This document shows positions 24,601 to 33,762 of a stretch of 64,000 bases of DNA, piece after piece. The DNA is taken from contig BQJU01000002.1 in the NCBI GenBank assembly GCA_021604865.1, positions 1 to 64,000 on the forward strand, in the 5' to 3' direction. Source of the DNA: Saprospiraceae bacterium. Lineage in GTDB: Bacteria > Bacteroidota > Bacteroidia > Chitinophagales > Saprospiraceae. Every line of letters begins with the position of its first letter. The stretch's first letter is position 1. A program made the translations under genes and the position numbers. The notes under the pieces are model-generated. The model saw nothing but the letters and a program-made list of their open reading frames with translations. It did not search any database and was not told the origin of the DNA.

Positions 24601-26700
24601 TCACTCCACCAAAACCTCATCCACAAATAACCAGCAAGGTTGCCCAGGTGCCGCATGCCATGGCGGAGTTGTCAATGCACTTTCAATCTTCACTTTCACA
24701 AATCGCGCAGTGGTAGTGGCGAAGGCTTCGGAAAAATTTTGTATCCTGGGATCATTAGGTTCCGTTGAACCGTCGAAGGTTTTACTCAATACCGGCTGAT
24801 AATTCTTTCCATCTTTAGATACCCAGGCTCGCAAGCCTTTGGGAAAAAATATCCAGGAATTCGAATCTTCTAATGCACTCACAGTTATCCTTGATACTTC
24901 CTTTGGGGCGCCAAGATCAAGCACCGTTTCCAAGTGTTTTTTCTCATAACCAAGCCATGCTCCGTCGAGAAAAACAAGAGTGCCCTTGGAAAAATCCGTG
25001 AGCGTTTCCGCACCCTTTCCTGCATACTTTTCATTTGGAGTAGTCAAATTGACCACCTTGGCCTGATATTTTACCTTGATAAATTGTTGCTCATTAACTT
25101 TACTCAGCGACCAACCTGGTTTATGAGAAATGGTTTTCACCGTTGCCGTTTGATCCAGGGTAAAGGGTTTTGTATACAATATGGAATTGGTATCCGGATC
25201 ACTGCCATCGAGTGTATAATAGAATTTTGCTCCGGAAAAATTGAGTTTGAGGTTTACATTTACGGTATCAGAAAACAATGTTTTAGACGTCAGAATCATA
25301 GGTGGCTTTAATTGAGCACTTGCAAAAGTAGGATCGTCTTCTTCTCCGTTATTGATCATTAAGGTCGGCATTTGTTGTTGCAATTGAGCTATGCCTTCTT
25401 TGCTTATTTGTGTATTCCAGAGATAAAGGCGTTGCAAACCTGGCATTTGCTGAATGACTACCAGACAAGAATCATTAACTCCGGTATCATAAAGATTGAG
25501 GTATTCCAAATATTTAAGCCCTTGTAAGTGTTTTATCCCCTTGTTGGTTATTTTTGTTTTGCTTAAATTCAAGTGAGTCAAATGGGGGAGATTCTTGACT
25601 TCGGCCAGCATTTCGTCTGTGCAATTGCTTCGACTTAAATCGAGCTGGATCAATTGATCACTTGATTTTTTTAGCTTTCGCAATTGATCCGGATTGATGT
25701 CCTTTTTGGCCGAAAAGTCAGCCTCCAGAAAGGGGCTTTCTCTGGATACCGCGAACAATGGAATCCCCTCATCCTGTATAGCGGCCAGTTTACGATCGCT
25801 AATCTTTGAGATATTTAAGGCATAAATACCATTGGGTGGTTTTACTTTGGCTTCCAGAATCGTCCTGATTTTTTCCGGTTGTTCACATTCACCTACCTTT
25901 TTTCCAAAATCAGCTCCTTGTTCAACCCACCACTCCAATAACGCCAGCTCTTCCTCTGTTACCTGTTTTTTTCCATCGGGAGGCATGTGTTCTTCGGCCT
26001 CCTTGGGCAGTCGAATCCTTTGTGTCATGGGGCTTTCGTCAGGCTTATGGGCAACAAAAACGGCACCGTTTTCTCCTCCCTTTTTTATGCCTTCAATGGA
26101 ATGCAACAAAAGCTCTCCTTTCAGCTTGCCAGGATTGTGACAAGAAGTGCACTTGGCTTTGAGAATGGGTTGTATAAAATTGGTAAAAACAACGGCACTA
26201 TCCAATTCAGAGAGATCCATTTCGTTTACTGCATCGGGATCATCCTGCCCCAGTAACTTTTTGATAGGTGAGGGGGCGTTTTCTGTTAAAAAATCGCTTC
26301 CATGAGTGAGCATCCCTCCATAATGGCCAGCCACCGACATCAACAAAACACTAAATAGCAGAAAGGGAAAAAAATAAGCTTGTTTCTTATCTGTTTTTAT
26401 ACGATTTTGATGTAGCCAATAAAGGACAATACTGCTGACAGCAAAAGCAAAACCCAGCCATTTGTGCCAATCCAGGATCGTACCCGAATACCCGCCTTCC
26501 AAAGAAAGGAAATAGCCCAATCCGGCTGTGAAAATGGCGGAAACCATCGTGGCTAATAAGCTAATGCCCACAGCAGGTCTTAGCTGTGCATTATTGGTTC
26601 GTCGGCTCCACCATTCCAGGATAACGCCCATGAGTAAAAAACCAATGGGGAGGTGTAATACCAATGGGTGAAACCGTCCTATAAAGTGTAAAAATTCCAT
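24601..26700 (-). CDS. membrane c-type cytochrome with LRR and hexosaminidase-type accessory domains
   Basis: 699 residues. About 1-135: four membrane helices of the DUF2231 type (HPLVLHLPIGFLLMGVILEW). About 165-270: planctomycete-type cytochrome c with heme motif CTSCH (Cys184, Cys187, His188) and MPPDGKK-type distal loop. About 335-455: leucine-rich repeats (LTHLNLSKTKITNKGIKHLQ and following). About 465-550: chitobiase/hexosaminidase C-terminal fold (FYYTLDGSDPDTNSILYT). About 560-699: F5/8-type discoidin module (KYAGKGAETLTDFSKGTL, WLFVDEVLVE) as found on GH20 enzymes. No glycosidase domain. It would place a heme and a glycan-binding module outside the inner membrane. It starts 3 bases after the next upstream gene, so is co-transcribed. 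Confidence 0.88.
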   Translation of the reverse strand: MEFLHFIGRFHPLVLHLPIGFLLMGVILEWWSRRTNNAQLRPAVGISLLATMVSAIFTAGLGYFLSLEGGYSGTILDWHKWLGFAFAVSSIVLYWLHQNRIKTDKKQAYFFPFLLFSVLLMSVAGHYGGMLTHGSDFLTENAPSPIKKLLGQDDPDAVNEMDLSELDSAVVFTNFIQPILKAKCTSCHNPGKLKGELLLHSIEGIKKGGENGAVFVAHKPDESPMTQRIRLPKEAEEHMPPDGKKQVTEEELALLEWWVEQGADFGKKVGECEQPEKIRTILEAKVKPPNGIYALNISKISDRKLAAIQDEGIPLFAVSRESPFLEADFSAKKDINPDQLRKLKKSSDQLIQLDLSRSNCTDEMLAEVKNLPHLTHLNLSKTKITNKGIKHLQGLKYLEYLNLYDTGVNDSCLVVIQQMPGLQRLYLWNTQISKEGIAQLQQQMPTLMINNGEEDDPTFASAQLKPPMILTSKTLFSDTVNVNLKLNFSGAKFYYTLDGSDPDTNSILYTKPFTLDQTATVKTISHKPGWSLSKVNEQQFIKVKYQAKVVNLTTPNEKYAGKGAETLTDFSKGTLVFLDGAWLGYEKKHLETVLDLGAPKEVSRITVSALEDSNSWIFFPKGLRAWVSKDGKNYQPVLSKTFDGSTEPNDPRIQNFSEAFATTTARFVKVKIESALTTPPWHAAPGQPCWLFVDEVLVE

Positions 26701-26703
26701 AAT

Positions 26704-27525
26704 TTATCGCAATAGGATTTCATCAACAAATAACCAGGCTGGTGTTCCCGCTCCCTGATGCCAATCGGGAATAACGCCTTGGTTTTCAGCTATTATTTTG
26801 ATAAAACGTGTTTGCTGAGGCGCAAAATCGATTTGCCAAAAGCGCGGTCCAGCCTCGAATGATTGGTCACCTTCAGAGAAGGCTTTTTGTTCTATCAATT
26901 CAAAATTTTCTCCATCAACAGAAGTATAGAATGCCAAATTATGTATTGGGAAAATCCATCCACTTTGATTGGCTAGCCCACTAACCGTCAGTCCCTTAAT
27001 CGTGGTTGTCTTCTCTAGTTTTGCAACAATTTCCAGATTGTCACCCTGAAAACCAAGCCATTTGCCATCCTGGAAGTTTAAGCTTCCTTTTTCCAGATCA
27101 AATAGGGTAGAGGCCCCATTTCCAGCATATTTGCTATTGGGGGCACTTTGTAGTATAATGGATTGCATTTTAGGTGGTGGCACGACTTTGATAAATTGTT
27201 CGCTAACCACGTTACTGTTTTGACAATCAGGATGAAAAGCCCGTACCTTTAAGGTACTACTTTCCTTTACGTTTATCGGCTGGTTATACCGCAGAGAGGT
27301 TGTCGTTGGCTCCTTCCCATCAAGTGTATAATAAAGGCTTGTTTCTTCAAATTCAAAACCAATCCTTATAGTAGCGGAAGATTGAAACAACACACTATCA
27401 AACGTCAGTATGGGATCAGCCAACTGGAAGGTTCCTTGCTGAGCATAATGCAGGTTTTGGCCGGAGAGATTCATCGCCGATAAGTAAATAGACCATCCAA
27501 TAAAAAAGCGAATCAAGCTATGCAT
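26704..27525 (-). CDS. secreted protein with hexosaminidase-type accessory modules only
   Basis: 273 residues with a signal peptide. About 45-110 is a chitobiase C-terminal-like fold (SLYYTLDGKEPTTTSLRYNQ) and about 125-273 a discoidin-like module (KYAGNGASTLFDLEKGSLNF, DGKWLGFQGDNLE, WLFVDEILLR). Both correspond in order and wording to the C-terminal half of the adjacent cytochrome/LRR protein, so the two genes share a duplicated module pair. No catalytic domain is present; a glycan-binding or docking partner is the likeliest role. Confidence 0.8.
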   Translation of the reverse strand: MHSLIRFFIGWSIYLSAMNLSGQNLHYAQQGTFQLADPILTFDSVLFQSSATIRIGFEFEETSLYYTLDGKEPTTTSLRYNQPINVKESSTLKVRAFHPDCQNSNVVSEQFIKVVPPPKMQSIILQSAPNSKYAGNGASTLFDLEKGSLNFQDGKWLGFQGDNLEIVAKLEKTTTIKGLTVSGLANQSGWIFPIHNLAFYTSVDGENFELIEQKAFSEGDQSFEAGPRFWQIDFAPQQTRFIKIIAENQGVIPDWHQGAGTPAWLFVDEILLR

Positions 27526-27537
27526 TAATCGTTTAAT

Positions 27538-28587
27538 TTATACCCGAACCAATTTTATGGGATATGTTTTGCCAGAATTCCATTGTGCCACGTAAAGATT
27601 TTCATCATCATCCACACATACATCATGGGGATGCTGGAAAACTTTTACTGTTTGTTGCAACCGGTTTAACTTGCCATCCCGATAGATCGGTTGGCTGCCA
27701 CCGGGAACGGAAATAAGTTGATCTTCCTGATTGAGAATACACACAAATCCCGATCCAGAATCAAAGGGGAGTCGGGAAACCAATGTGGCCAGATAAACCT
27801 CCTGGCCATGAATGACGGGTCTGCATATATAGGCACCAGGTAAATCAATAACTTTTAATAAACGCCCATCCAGGGAAAAGCGTTTTAGCTTGTTCTGCTG
27901 TCGGGCAGTGATCAGTAAGGTAGGTGCTTCAGGGGTTCGTGTATCCAAACAAATGCCGTGGGCATTGTCAAAGTGTTCTTCTCCGGGACCCCGGCCACCA
28001 AAAACGTTTAGGAGCTTACCTTTTGCATTGTAATGTAGAATGTATTGCAACCCATAACCATCAGCAATATAAATATCTCCGTTGCTCGCGATGGCTGTCT
28101 CCGTTGGGATGTATTGTTCGGCTTTTTCATATTTCCCTGATTCCTGAGGCCAGGGCAGGTTGAGGACCACCTTTCCATCAATAGTCGTTTTGATGACCTC
28201 GTGTCGATTGTTATCGGCGATGTATAAAAAATCTTCGCCATTTTCCCGGCTAAGGGTAAGCCCATGTGCGCCGGGATAATCGGTACCCCAGACTTCAATC
28301 AATTTGCCAGACTTATCGTAGATAATGACATTATTCCGGGTATCATTGGTGAGCAGGATAATCCTTCCTTGCGAGTCCTGCACCATTTCATGACAATCGT
28401 TGACCGGATAAAAATCGGGATTTAGGGCTCCCCAATTTAAATCAATCTTGTATTGATGGGTTCCATGACCAATGATGAAATCTTTATAGGCTGAAAGCCT
28501 GTTTTTGGAAATACCAAATACATCCACGCCCAGTGTTGTGCCTGCCAAGGCCCCCAAGGTTGATCCGATAAATTGTCTTCTTTTCAT
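27538..28587 (-). CDS. NHL-type beta-propeller protein with twin-arginine signal
   Basis: 349 residues. The N-terminus MKRRQFIGSTLGALAGTT is a twin-arginine signal, implying folded export. Repeats such as HEMVQDSQGRIILLTND, GLTLSRENGEDFLYIADN, NGDIYIADGYGLQYILHYN and HDVCVDDDENLYVAQWNSGK form a six-bladed NHL/peptidylglycine-lyase-like propeller. No catalytic residues assigned. It sits 2 bases after the DUF1501 gene, in the same unit. Confidence 0.85.
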   Translation of the reverse strand: MKRRQFIGSTLGALAGTTLGVDVFGISKNRLSAYKDFIIGHGTHQYKIDLNWGALNPDFYPVNDCHEMVQDSQGRIILLTNDTRNNVIIYDKSGKLIEVWGTDYPGAHGLTLSRENGEDFLYIADNNRHEVIKTTIDGKVVLNLPWPQESGKYEKAEQYIPTETAIASNGDIYIADGYGLQYILHYNAKGKLLNVFGGRGPGEEHFDNAHGICLDTRTPEAPTLLITARQQNKLKRFSLDGRLLKVIDLPGAYICRPVIHGQEVYLATLVSRLPFDSGSGFVCILNQEDQLISVPGGSQPIYRDGKLNRLQQTVKVFQHPHDVCVDDDENLYVAQWNSGKTYPIKLVRV

Positions 28588-28589
28588 AA

Positions 28590-30074
28590 TTACGCCAATA
28601 AGTCTTTAACTACCTTGCCGTGAACATCTGTCAGGCGGAATCTTCGTCCTTGATATTTATAGGTCAATTTTTCATGATCGATGCCTAGCTGATGCATTAG
28701 CGTAGCCTGAAAATCATGGACATGAAGTGGATTTTCTGTAATGTTATACCCAAAATCGTCGGTTTGGCCATAAACCATGCCTGGTTTTATCCCTCCACCT
28801 GCCATCCAAATGCTGAAACAGCGGGGATGATGGTCACGGCCGAATGTGGTATCTGTAAGCAGCCCCTGAGAGTAGTTGGTACGGCCAAATTCCCCACCCC
28901 AAATCACCAGGGTGTCTTCCAACATACCTCTTTGTTTCAAGTCGATAATCAGCGCTGCCGAAGCCTGATCTATATCGTTGGCTTGTTTGGCAATGGCATT
29001 GGGTAAATTGTCATGCTGATCCCATCCCATGTGGTAGAGCTGGATAAATCGAACATCCCGCTCGGCAAGCCGGCGAGCAAGCAAACAGTTGGCGGCAAAA
29101 GTACCCGGTTGTGTCGCCTCAGGCCCATATAAGCGATAGATATATTCTGGTTCATCCGAAATGTCAAGCACCTCAGGGACGGAAGTTTGCATGCGGTAAG
29201 CCATTTCATATTGTGCGATACGAGTGACAATTTCCGGATCACCAAATTCTAACAATTGTTGGTGGTTTATTTGGGCAATCTTATCAATCATCCGCCGCCG
29301 ACTCAAACTATCCAATCCGTCAGGATTATTGAGGTACAAAACGGGGTCTTTTCCAGAGCGAAACTGCACTCCCTGATGGAGGGAATGCAGAAAACCATTG
29401 CCCCAAAGGCGGGAGTATAAGGGCTGTCCGAACGGTCGGCCCGTTCCTCTGGATAAAAGTACGGTGAAAGTAGGGAGATTTTTATTGCTGCTACCCATGC
29501 CATAACTCAGCCAGGAGCCCATACTTGGCCTGCCAGGCTGTTGAGATCCCGTTTGAAAGAAAGTAATGGCCGGATCGTGGTTGATAGCTTCGGTGTACAT
29601 GGATTTTATGATACAAATATCATCCACTACTTTGGAGGTATAGGGAAGCAAGTCACTCAGCCAGGCACCGCTTTCTCCATGTTGTTTGAATTCAAAAGGA
29701 GAACCGACTAATGGAAAAGAGGTTTGCCCCGAAGTCATGCCCGTAAGTCGCTGACCTTTACGCACCGAATCAGGTAATTCTTCCCCCCTTAATTTTTGAA
29801 GTAGAGGTTTATAATCAAACAACTCCAACTGGGAGGGGCCGCCACTCTGGAATAGGTAAATGATGCGTTTTGCTTTGGGAGCAAAATGAGGTCTACCCAA
29901 AATTCCACTTAGCAGGTCTGCATTGGGATCAATGCCCGCTGCGGCATCTTTTGAACCGGCAGGGCCACATCCCAAAAGAGAAGAAAGAGCGGCCACACCC
30001 AACCCCATACTACTTTTGGATAGGAAGGCCCGGCGATTCATTGAATAGGCATTATCTTTGATGATCTTTTCCAT
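28590..30074 (-). CDS. DUF1501 protein with twin-arginine signal
   Basis: 494 residues. [20 protein letters not shown] is a Tat signal. [65 protein letters not shown] and [20 protein letters not shown] are the DUF1501 landmarks, a family structurally related to alkaline phosphatase/sulfatase folds and nearly always encoded next to DUF1549/DUF1553 cytochromes. The activity is unknown. Starts 5 bases after the PSD1 cytochrome gene ends. Confidence 0.92.
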   Translation of the reverse strand: MEKIIKDNAYSMNRRAFLSKSSMGLGVAALSSLLGCGPAGSKDAAAGIDPNADLLSGILGRPHFAPKAKRIIYLFQSGGPSQLELFDYKPLLQKLRGEELPDSVRKGQRLTGMTSGQTSFPLVGSPFEFKQHGESGAWLSDLLPYTSKVVDDICIIKSMYTEAINHDPAITFFQTGSQQPGRPSMGSWLSYGMGSSNKNLPTFTVLLSRGTGRPFGQPLYSRLWGNGFLHSLHQGVQFRSGKDPVLYLNNPDGLDSLSRRRMIDKIAQINHQQLLEFGDPEIVTRIAQYEMAYRMQTSVPEVLDISDEPEYIYRLYGPEATQPGTFAANCLLARRLAERDVRFIQLYHMGWDQHDNLPNAIAKQANDIDQASAALIIDLKQRGMLEDTLVIWGGEFGRTNYSQGLLTDTTFGRDHHPRCFSIWMAGGGIKPGMVYGQTDDFGYNITENPLHVHDFQATLMHQLGIDHEKLTYKYQGRRFRLTDVHGKVVKDLLA

Positions 30075-30079
30075 AATCC

Positions 30080-32413
30080 TTAATTCTTGGTGATGGTTTC
30101 ATCTAAATTTAAAATAGCATTTGCCACTATCGCATAAGCAGCTATCTCCGGATCAGGCAACAAATCCTGCTGTTCTGCCTGGCCAACTGATAAAAACTCG
30201 GCAGCTGCTTCAGGATCCTCCGAAAATTTCTGCTTTTCCTCTTCCAGGTAGGTGCTCAAGGTTTCCAATTCCTCTGCTCCTGCTTTCCGACTGGTTGCCA
30301 GGCGGAACATATAATTCAATCGAGCTACAGGATCCGCTGCTGCATTGGTGATGGCCCGATAGGCCAGTACTCTGGCTGCTTCCACAATTTGCGGATCATT
30401 CATCTGTACGAGAGCTTGCAATGGGGTAGAAGTACGTTGTCGTCGAACAATACAAAAATCGCGAGAAGCGGCATCATAAGTCATCATGCTTGGCGGAGGG
30501 ACGGTCCTTTTCCAAAAGGAATAAATGCTCCTGCGGTAAAGTTTTTCTCCAGTATCCTGTACATATTTGGAGGTAGACCCACCACCACCACCAGTGGTTT
30601 CTTCCCAGATACCGGCAGGTTGATAAGGTTTAACACTCGGGCCACCAATTTTCTTGACCAATAGCCCGCTAATGGCGAGCGCTTGATCTCTGATCATTTC
30701 AGCAGTAAGCCTAAGGCGCGGGCCACGGGCCAAAAGGGCATTTTCGGGGTCAATATCTATCAGATCGGAGCGCATTTTGGAGGATTGGCGATAGGTAGCC
30801 GAACAAACAATGTATTTCAGCATAGCCTTTACATCCCAGCCATCTTCAATAAATTTCACGGCCAGCCAATCCAATAATTCCGGATGGCTAGGCAAGGCAC
30901 CCTGTGAACCAAAGTCTTCAGCAGTAACGACGATACCTTTACCAAAAATCTGTTGCCAAAAACGGTTAGTTGTCACACGTGCCATAAGCGGATGATCCTC
31001 CCTTAAAAGCCAATCTGCGAGCCCAAGCCGATTGGCAGGCAAATCTGGTGGCATTGCCCCGATTGATTTGGGCGTATTGGGGTCGACTTTTTTCCCATGT
31101 TGATCATACTGCCCCCGATTCAGGATGTATGCCTGTCGTGGTTCTTCCATCTCCTGCATCACCATTAGTGGAATTTCTTCCAGGGTATCCATGTTGTGGA
31201 TGAAATCGAGGGTTTCATCAATTTCATTTTTGGTCAACTTAATATAGGGCTCGGGAATGGCCCCATAAGGTTCGATTAGCCCTTTTTCAGGAACATTATT
31301 AAAGAAACTAAACAGCTGAAAAAAGTCCTCCTGTAAAATGGGATCGTATTTGTGGTCATGACAGCGGGCACACTCCATCGTCAATCCGAGAAAGGCAATC
31401 CCAAAGGTTTGTGTTCTATCAGCCACGTATTCTACCCGGTACTCTTCCGGGATGACACCTCCTTCCTGGGTGATTTTATGGTTGCGATTAAAGGCCGTAG
31501 CGATGATTTGTTCTCGGGTAGGATTGGGCAATAAATCACCGGCGAGTTGCCATCGAACAAACTGATCAAAAGGCATATTTTCCTGATAGGCATGAATGAC
31601 CCAATCCCGCCAGGGCCACATCACCCGTTCCAAATCATCCTGATAGCCATGGGTATCAGCATAACGGGCAAGGTCAAGCCATTCTGCGGCCATACGCTCG
31701 GCATAGGCCGGACTAGCCAACAATTGATCCACTGCTTTTTCGTATGCGGCTTCACTTGAATCAGCTAGAAAAGCATCGATTTGTTCAAGACTTGGTGGCA
31801 GGCCGGTAAGGTCAAAACACAAGCGGCGAATGAGCCTTTCTTTATCCGCCTCAGGGCTGGGGCTAATTTTTTCTTTTTCAAGGCGGCTGAGGATAAATAG
31901 ATCAATCTCGTTTTTGGGCCAGTCTTTTTGGGCGACTTTGGGTAGCTCAGGCTTTTGTGGTGGCAGAAATGACCAGTGTTTTTTCCATTGCGCTCCTTGC
32001 TTTATCCATCTTTTTAAAATCTCCTTTTCGTAATCCTCCAGTGTAAGGTTGGATTCCAGCCCAGGCATTGCTTCTTCCGGGTTATCACTGTATATCCTTT
32101 GTACGAGCGTACTGTTTTCAACATCTCCGGGAATGATAGCGTAATGGTCTTTATCGTCACCCAAGGCTGCAAAAGCACCTTCTTTGGTATCTAGACGTAA
32201 ATCTCCCTTCCTGGCTTTTTCATCAGGACCATGGCACTTGAAGCAACGGTCAGATAAAATGGGTTTGACATGGAAATTGAAGTCAATGACTTCTGGAACG
32301 GTCTTGCCTCGTGCGAGGTTATGGCTTTCCCGCGAACAGCTGCCACCCCAGATCCCCAGCCCCACTATGGTGCCGATAAGGAATAGGACAAATATGGTTT
32401 TGGTATGTTTCAT
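30080..32413 (-). CDS. PSD1-type protein: planctomycete cytochrome c + DUF1549 + DUF1553
   Basis: The start at 32413 ([14 protein letters not shown]) is chosen for its signal sequence; residue count 777. A lipoprotein-like Cys follows (GGSCSR). The heme motif is CFKCHG in the N-terminal 100 residues. DUF1549 follows ([78 protein letters not shown], which adds a second CxxCH). DUF1553 is C-terminal ([60 protein letters not shown]). Typical of Planctomycetota and Verrucomicrobiota; occurrence in this phylum suggests old transfer. Function unknown. Confidence 0.92.
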   Translation of the reverse strand: MKHTKTIFVLFLIGTIVGLGIWGGSCSRESHNLARGKTVPEVIDFNFHVKPILSDRCFKCHGPDEKARKGDLRLDTKEGAFAALGDDKDHYAIIPGDVENSTLVQRIYSDNPEEAMPGLESNLTLEDYEKEILKRWIKQGAQWKKHWSFLPPQKPELPKVAQKDWPKNEIDLFILSRLEKEKISPSPEADKERLIRRLCFDLTGLPPSLEQIDAFLADSSEAAYEKAVDQLLASPAYAERMAAEWLDLARYADTHGYQDDLERVMWPWRDWVIHAYQENMPFDQFVRWQLAGDLLPNPTREQIIATAFNRNHKITQEGGVIPEEYRVEYVADRTQTFGIAFLGLTMECARCHDHKYDPILQEDFFQLFSFFNNVPEKGLIEPYGAIPEPYIKLTKNEIDETLDFIHNMDTLEEIPLMVMQEMEEPRQAYILNRGQYDQHGKKVDPNTPKSIGAMPPDLPANRLGLADWLLREDHPLMARVTTNRFWQQIFGKGIVVTAEDFGSQGALPSHPELLDWLAVKFIEDGWDVKAMLKYIVCSATYRQSSKMRSDLIDIDPENALLARGPRLRLTAEMIRDQALAISGLLVKKIGGPSVKPYQPAGIWEETTGGGGGSTSKYVQDTGEKLYRRSIYSFWKRTVPPPSMMTYDAASRDFCIVRRQRTSTPLQALVQMNDPQIVEAARVLAYRAITNAAADPVARLNYMFRLATSRKAGAEELETLSTYLEEEKQKFSEDPEAAAEFLSVGQAEQQDLLPDPEIAAYAIVANAILNLDETITKN

Positions 32414-32438
32414 TGTAACCCTTATTTTATGAATTAAA

Positions 32439-32455
32439 GCCAACCTCCAAACATG
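32439..32455. repeat. repeat copy R2 upstream of the PSD1 gene
   Basis: GCCAACCTCCAAACATGC lies about 26 bases before the PSD1 start codon. It shares CCTCCAAACATG with the left arm of the repeat at 36211-36228 (reverse complement) and with R1 at 22046-22064 (CCTCTAAACATGC). Confidence 0.55.
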
Positions 32456-32541
32456 CTTTATGCCTCACCAAAATTTCAAAACAACAATTTTATAGAATAA
32501 CAATACTTGGAATCTTCTAAGTTACAAATTTTCGACAGTCT

Positions 32542-33744
32542 TTAACCCTTCTCAATTCCCAGTTTATCCATAATCTCAAGGTTCTGCTGAATGAGTTTAT
32601 TGCGTTGTTGTACACAGGCAAAAGTCCGTCCAGCATCCTCCGGTGTATTCAAAACATAATCCAGTAGCTTAGCTATAGTCGTTGTTGCCACGTGCATGCG
32701 TGTATCTGAAGAAGCATAATAAATGAATACCTCTCCATTATCTCTGAGTACCCAGCCATTACTAAAAATCACATTGGATACATCACCTACCCGCTCAATA
32801 CCATGAGGGGCTATAAAATGTCGGCCAGGTTTGCGAATCACCCTCCAGGGCTCTTTTAGATCACATAAAAAAACATAAAGGACATAACGCAATCCAGCTG
32901 CCGTACGCCTCACTCCATGAGCCAGGTGCAACCAACCTTCCTTGGTTTTTAAAGGCGCAGGCCCCATTCCATTTTTTACTTCTTTTACAGTATGATAGAC
33001 CCTGGGATCAATGATGGTTTCTTTTTCAATGACCGGGTTTTTAATGTCTTTGCATAAACCCCAGCCAATGCCATCACCTCCACCAGTATCAATAAATCCA
33101 TCCATTGGGCGGGTATAAAAAGCATATTGTCCATCTATAAATTCCGGGTGTAAAACGCCATTTCGCTGTTGTGAAGAAGGTGTCTTCAGGTCGGGCAATC
33201 GTTCCCAGTGGATGAAATCTTTGGTGCGGGCAATACCATTTTGAGCAATGGCAGCAGAGGTGTCGTGGGGTCGTGTTTTGTCCTTTCGTTCGGTACAAAA
33301 AGTACCATAAATCCAACCATCTTCGTGTTCAACAACCCGCATATCGTATACGTTCATATCCGGGTCTCCGGTTTCAGGCATCGTGATTGGATAATCCCAA
33401 AAGCAAAAATTGTCAACGCCGTTTTTACTCTCAGCTACTCCAAAAAATGATTTTACATCATTGCTTTCAATCCTTGGAAACAACAGTACTTTTCCATTCC
33501 ATCCAATGGCTCCGGCATTAAAAACCGTGTTGATCTCCAGGCGCTCCATCAGATAGGGATTGCTCTGCTCATTGAGGTCATACCGCCAAAATATCGGCGT
33601 GTGTTTCCAGGTCAGCACCGGATTTTTGTAGCGATGGAAAATACCGTTATTTTCCACCTGTCTTTCGTTCTCGCGCTCAATAAATGCCCGGTGTTTTGAG
33701 AACAACTGGGCGACTTTAGTTTTAAATTCGGTTGTAGATTGCAT
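32542..33744 (-). CDS. GH130 subfamily 1 mannoside phosphorylase, 4-O-beta-D-mannosyl-D-glucose phosphorylase-like
   Basis: 400 residues without a signal peptide, so cytosolic. FFxRYDLNExxNPxLMER-type opening (IFWRYDLNEQSNPYLMERLE), NAGAIGWNGK, NVYDMRVVEHEDGWIYGTFC with the expected catalytic Asp134, LHPEFIDGQYAFYTRPMDGF, IDTGGGDGIGWGL and FIYYASSDTRMHVATT closely resemble the Bacteroides fragilis enzyme that phosphorolyses Man-beta-1,4-Glc (EC 2.4.1.281), as I recall it. It yields mannose-1-phosphate. Located 18 bases after the GH92 gene. Confidence 0.9.
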   Translation of the reverse strand: MQSTTEFKTKVAQLFSKHRAFIERENERQVENNGIFHRYKNPVLTWKHTPIFWRYDLNEQSNPYLMERLEINTVFNAGAIGWNGKVLLFPRIESNDVKSFFGVAESKNGVDNFCFWDYPITMPETGDPDMNVYDMRVVEHEDGWIYGTFCTERKDKTRPHDTSAAIAQNGIARTKDFIHWERLPDLKTPSSQQRNGVLHPEFIDGQYAFYTRPMDGFIDTGGGDGIGWGLCKDIKNPVIEKETIIDPRVYHTVKEVKNGMGPAPLKTKEGWLHLAHGVRRTAAGLRYVLYVFLCDLKEPWRVIRKPGRHFIAPHGIERVGDVSNVIFSNGWVLRDNGEVFIYYASSDTRMHVATTTIAKLLDYVLNTPEDAGRTFACVQQRNKLIQQNLEIMDKLGIEKG

Positions 33745-33762
33745 GTTGCTATTGACTGAAAT

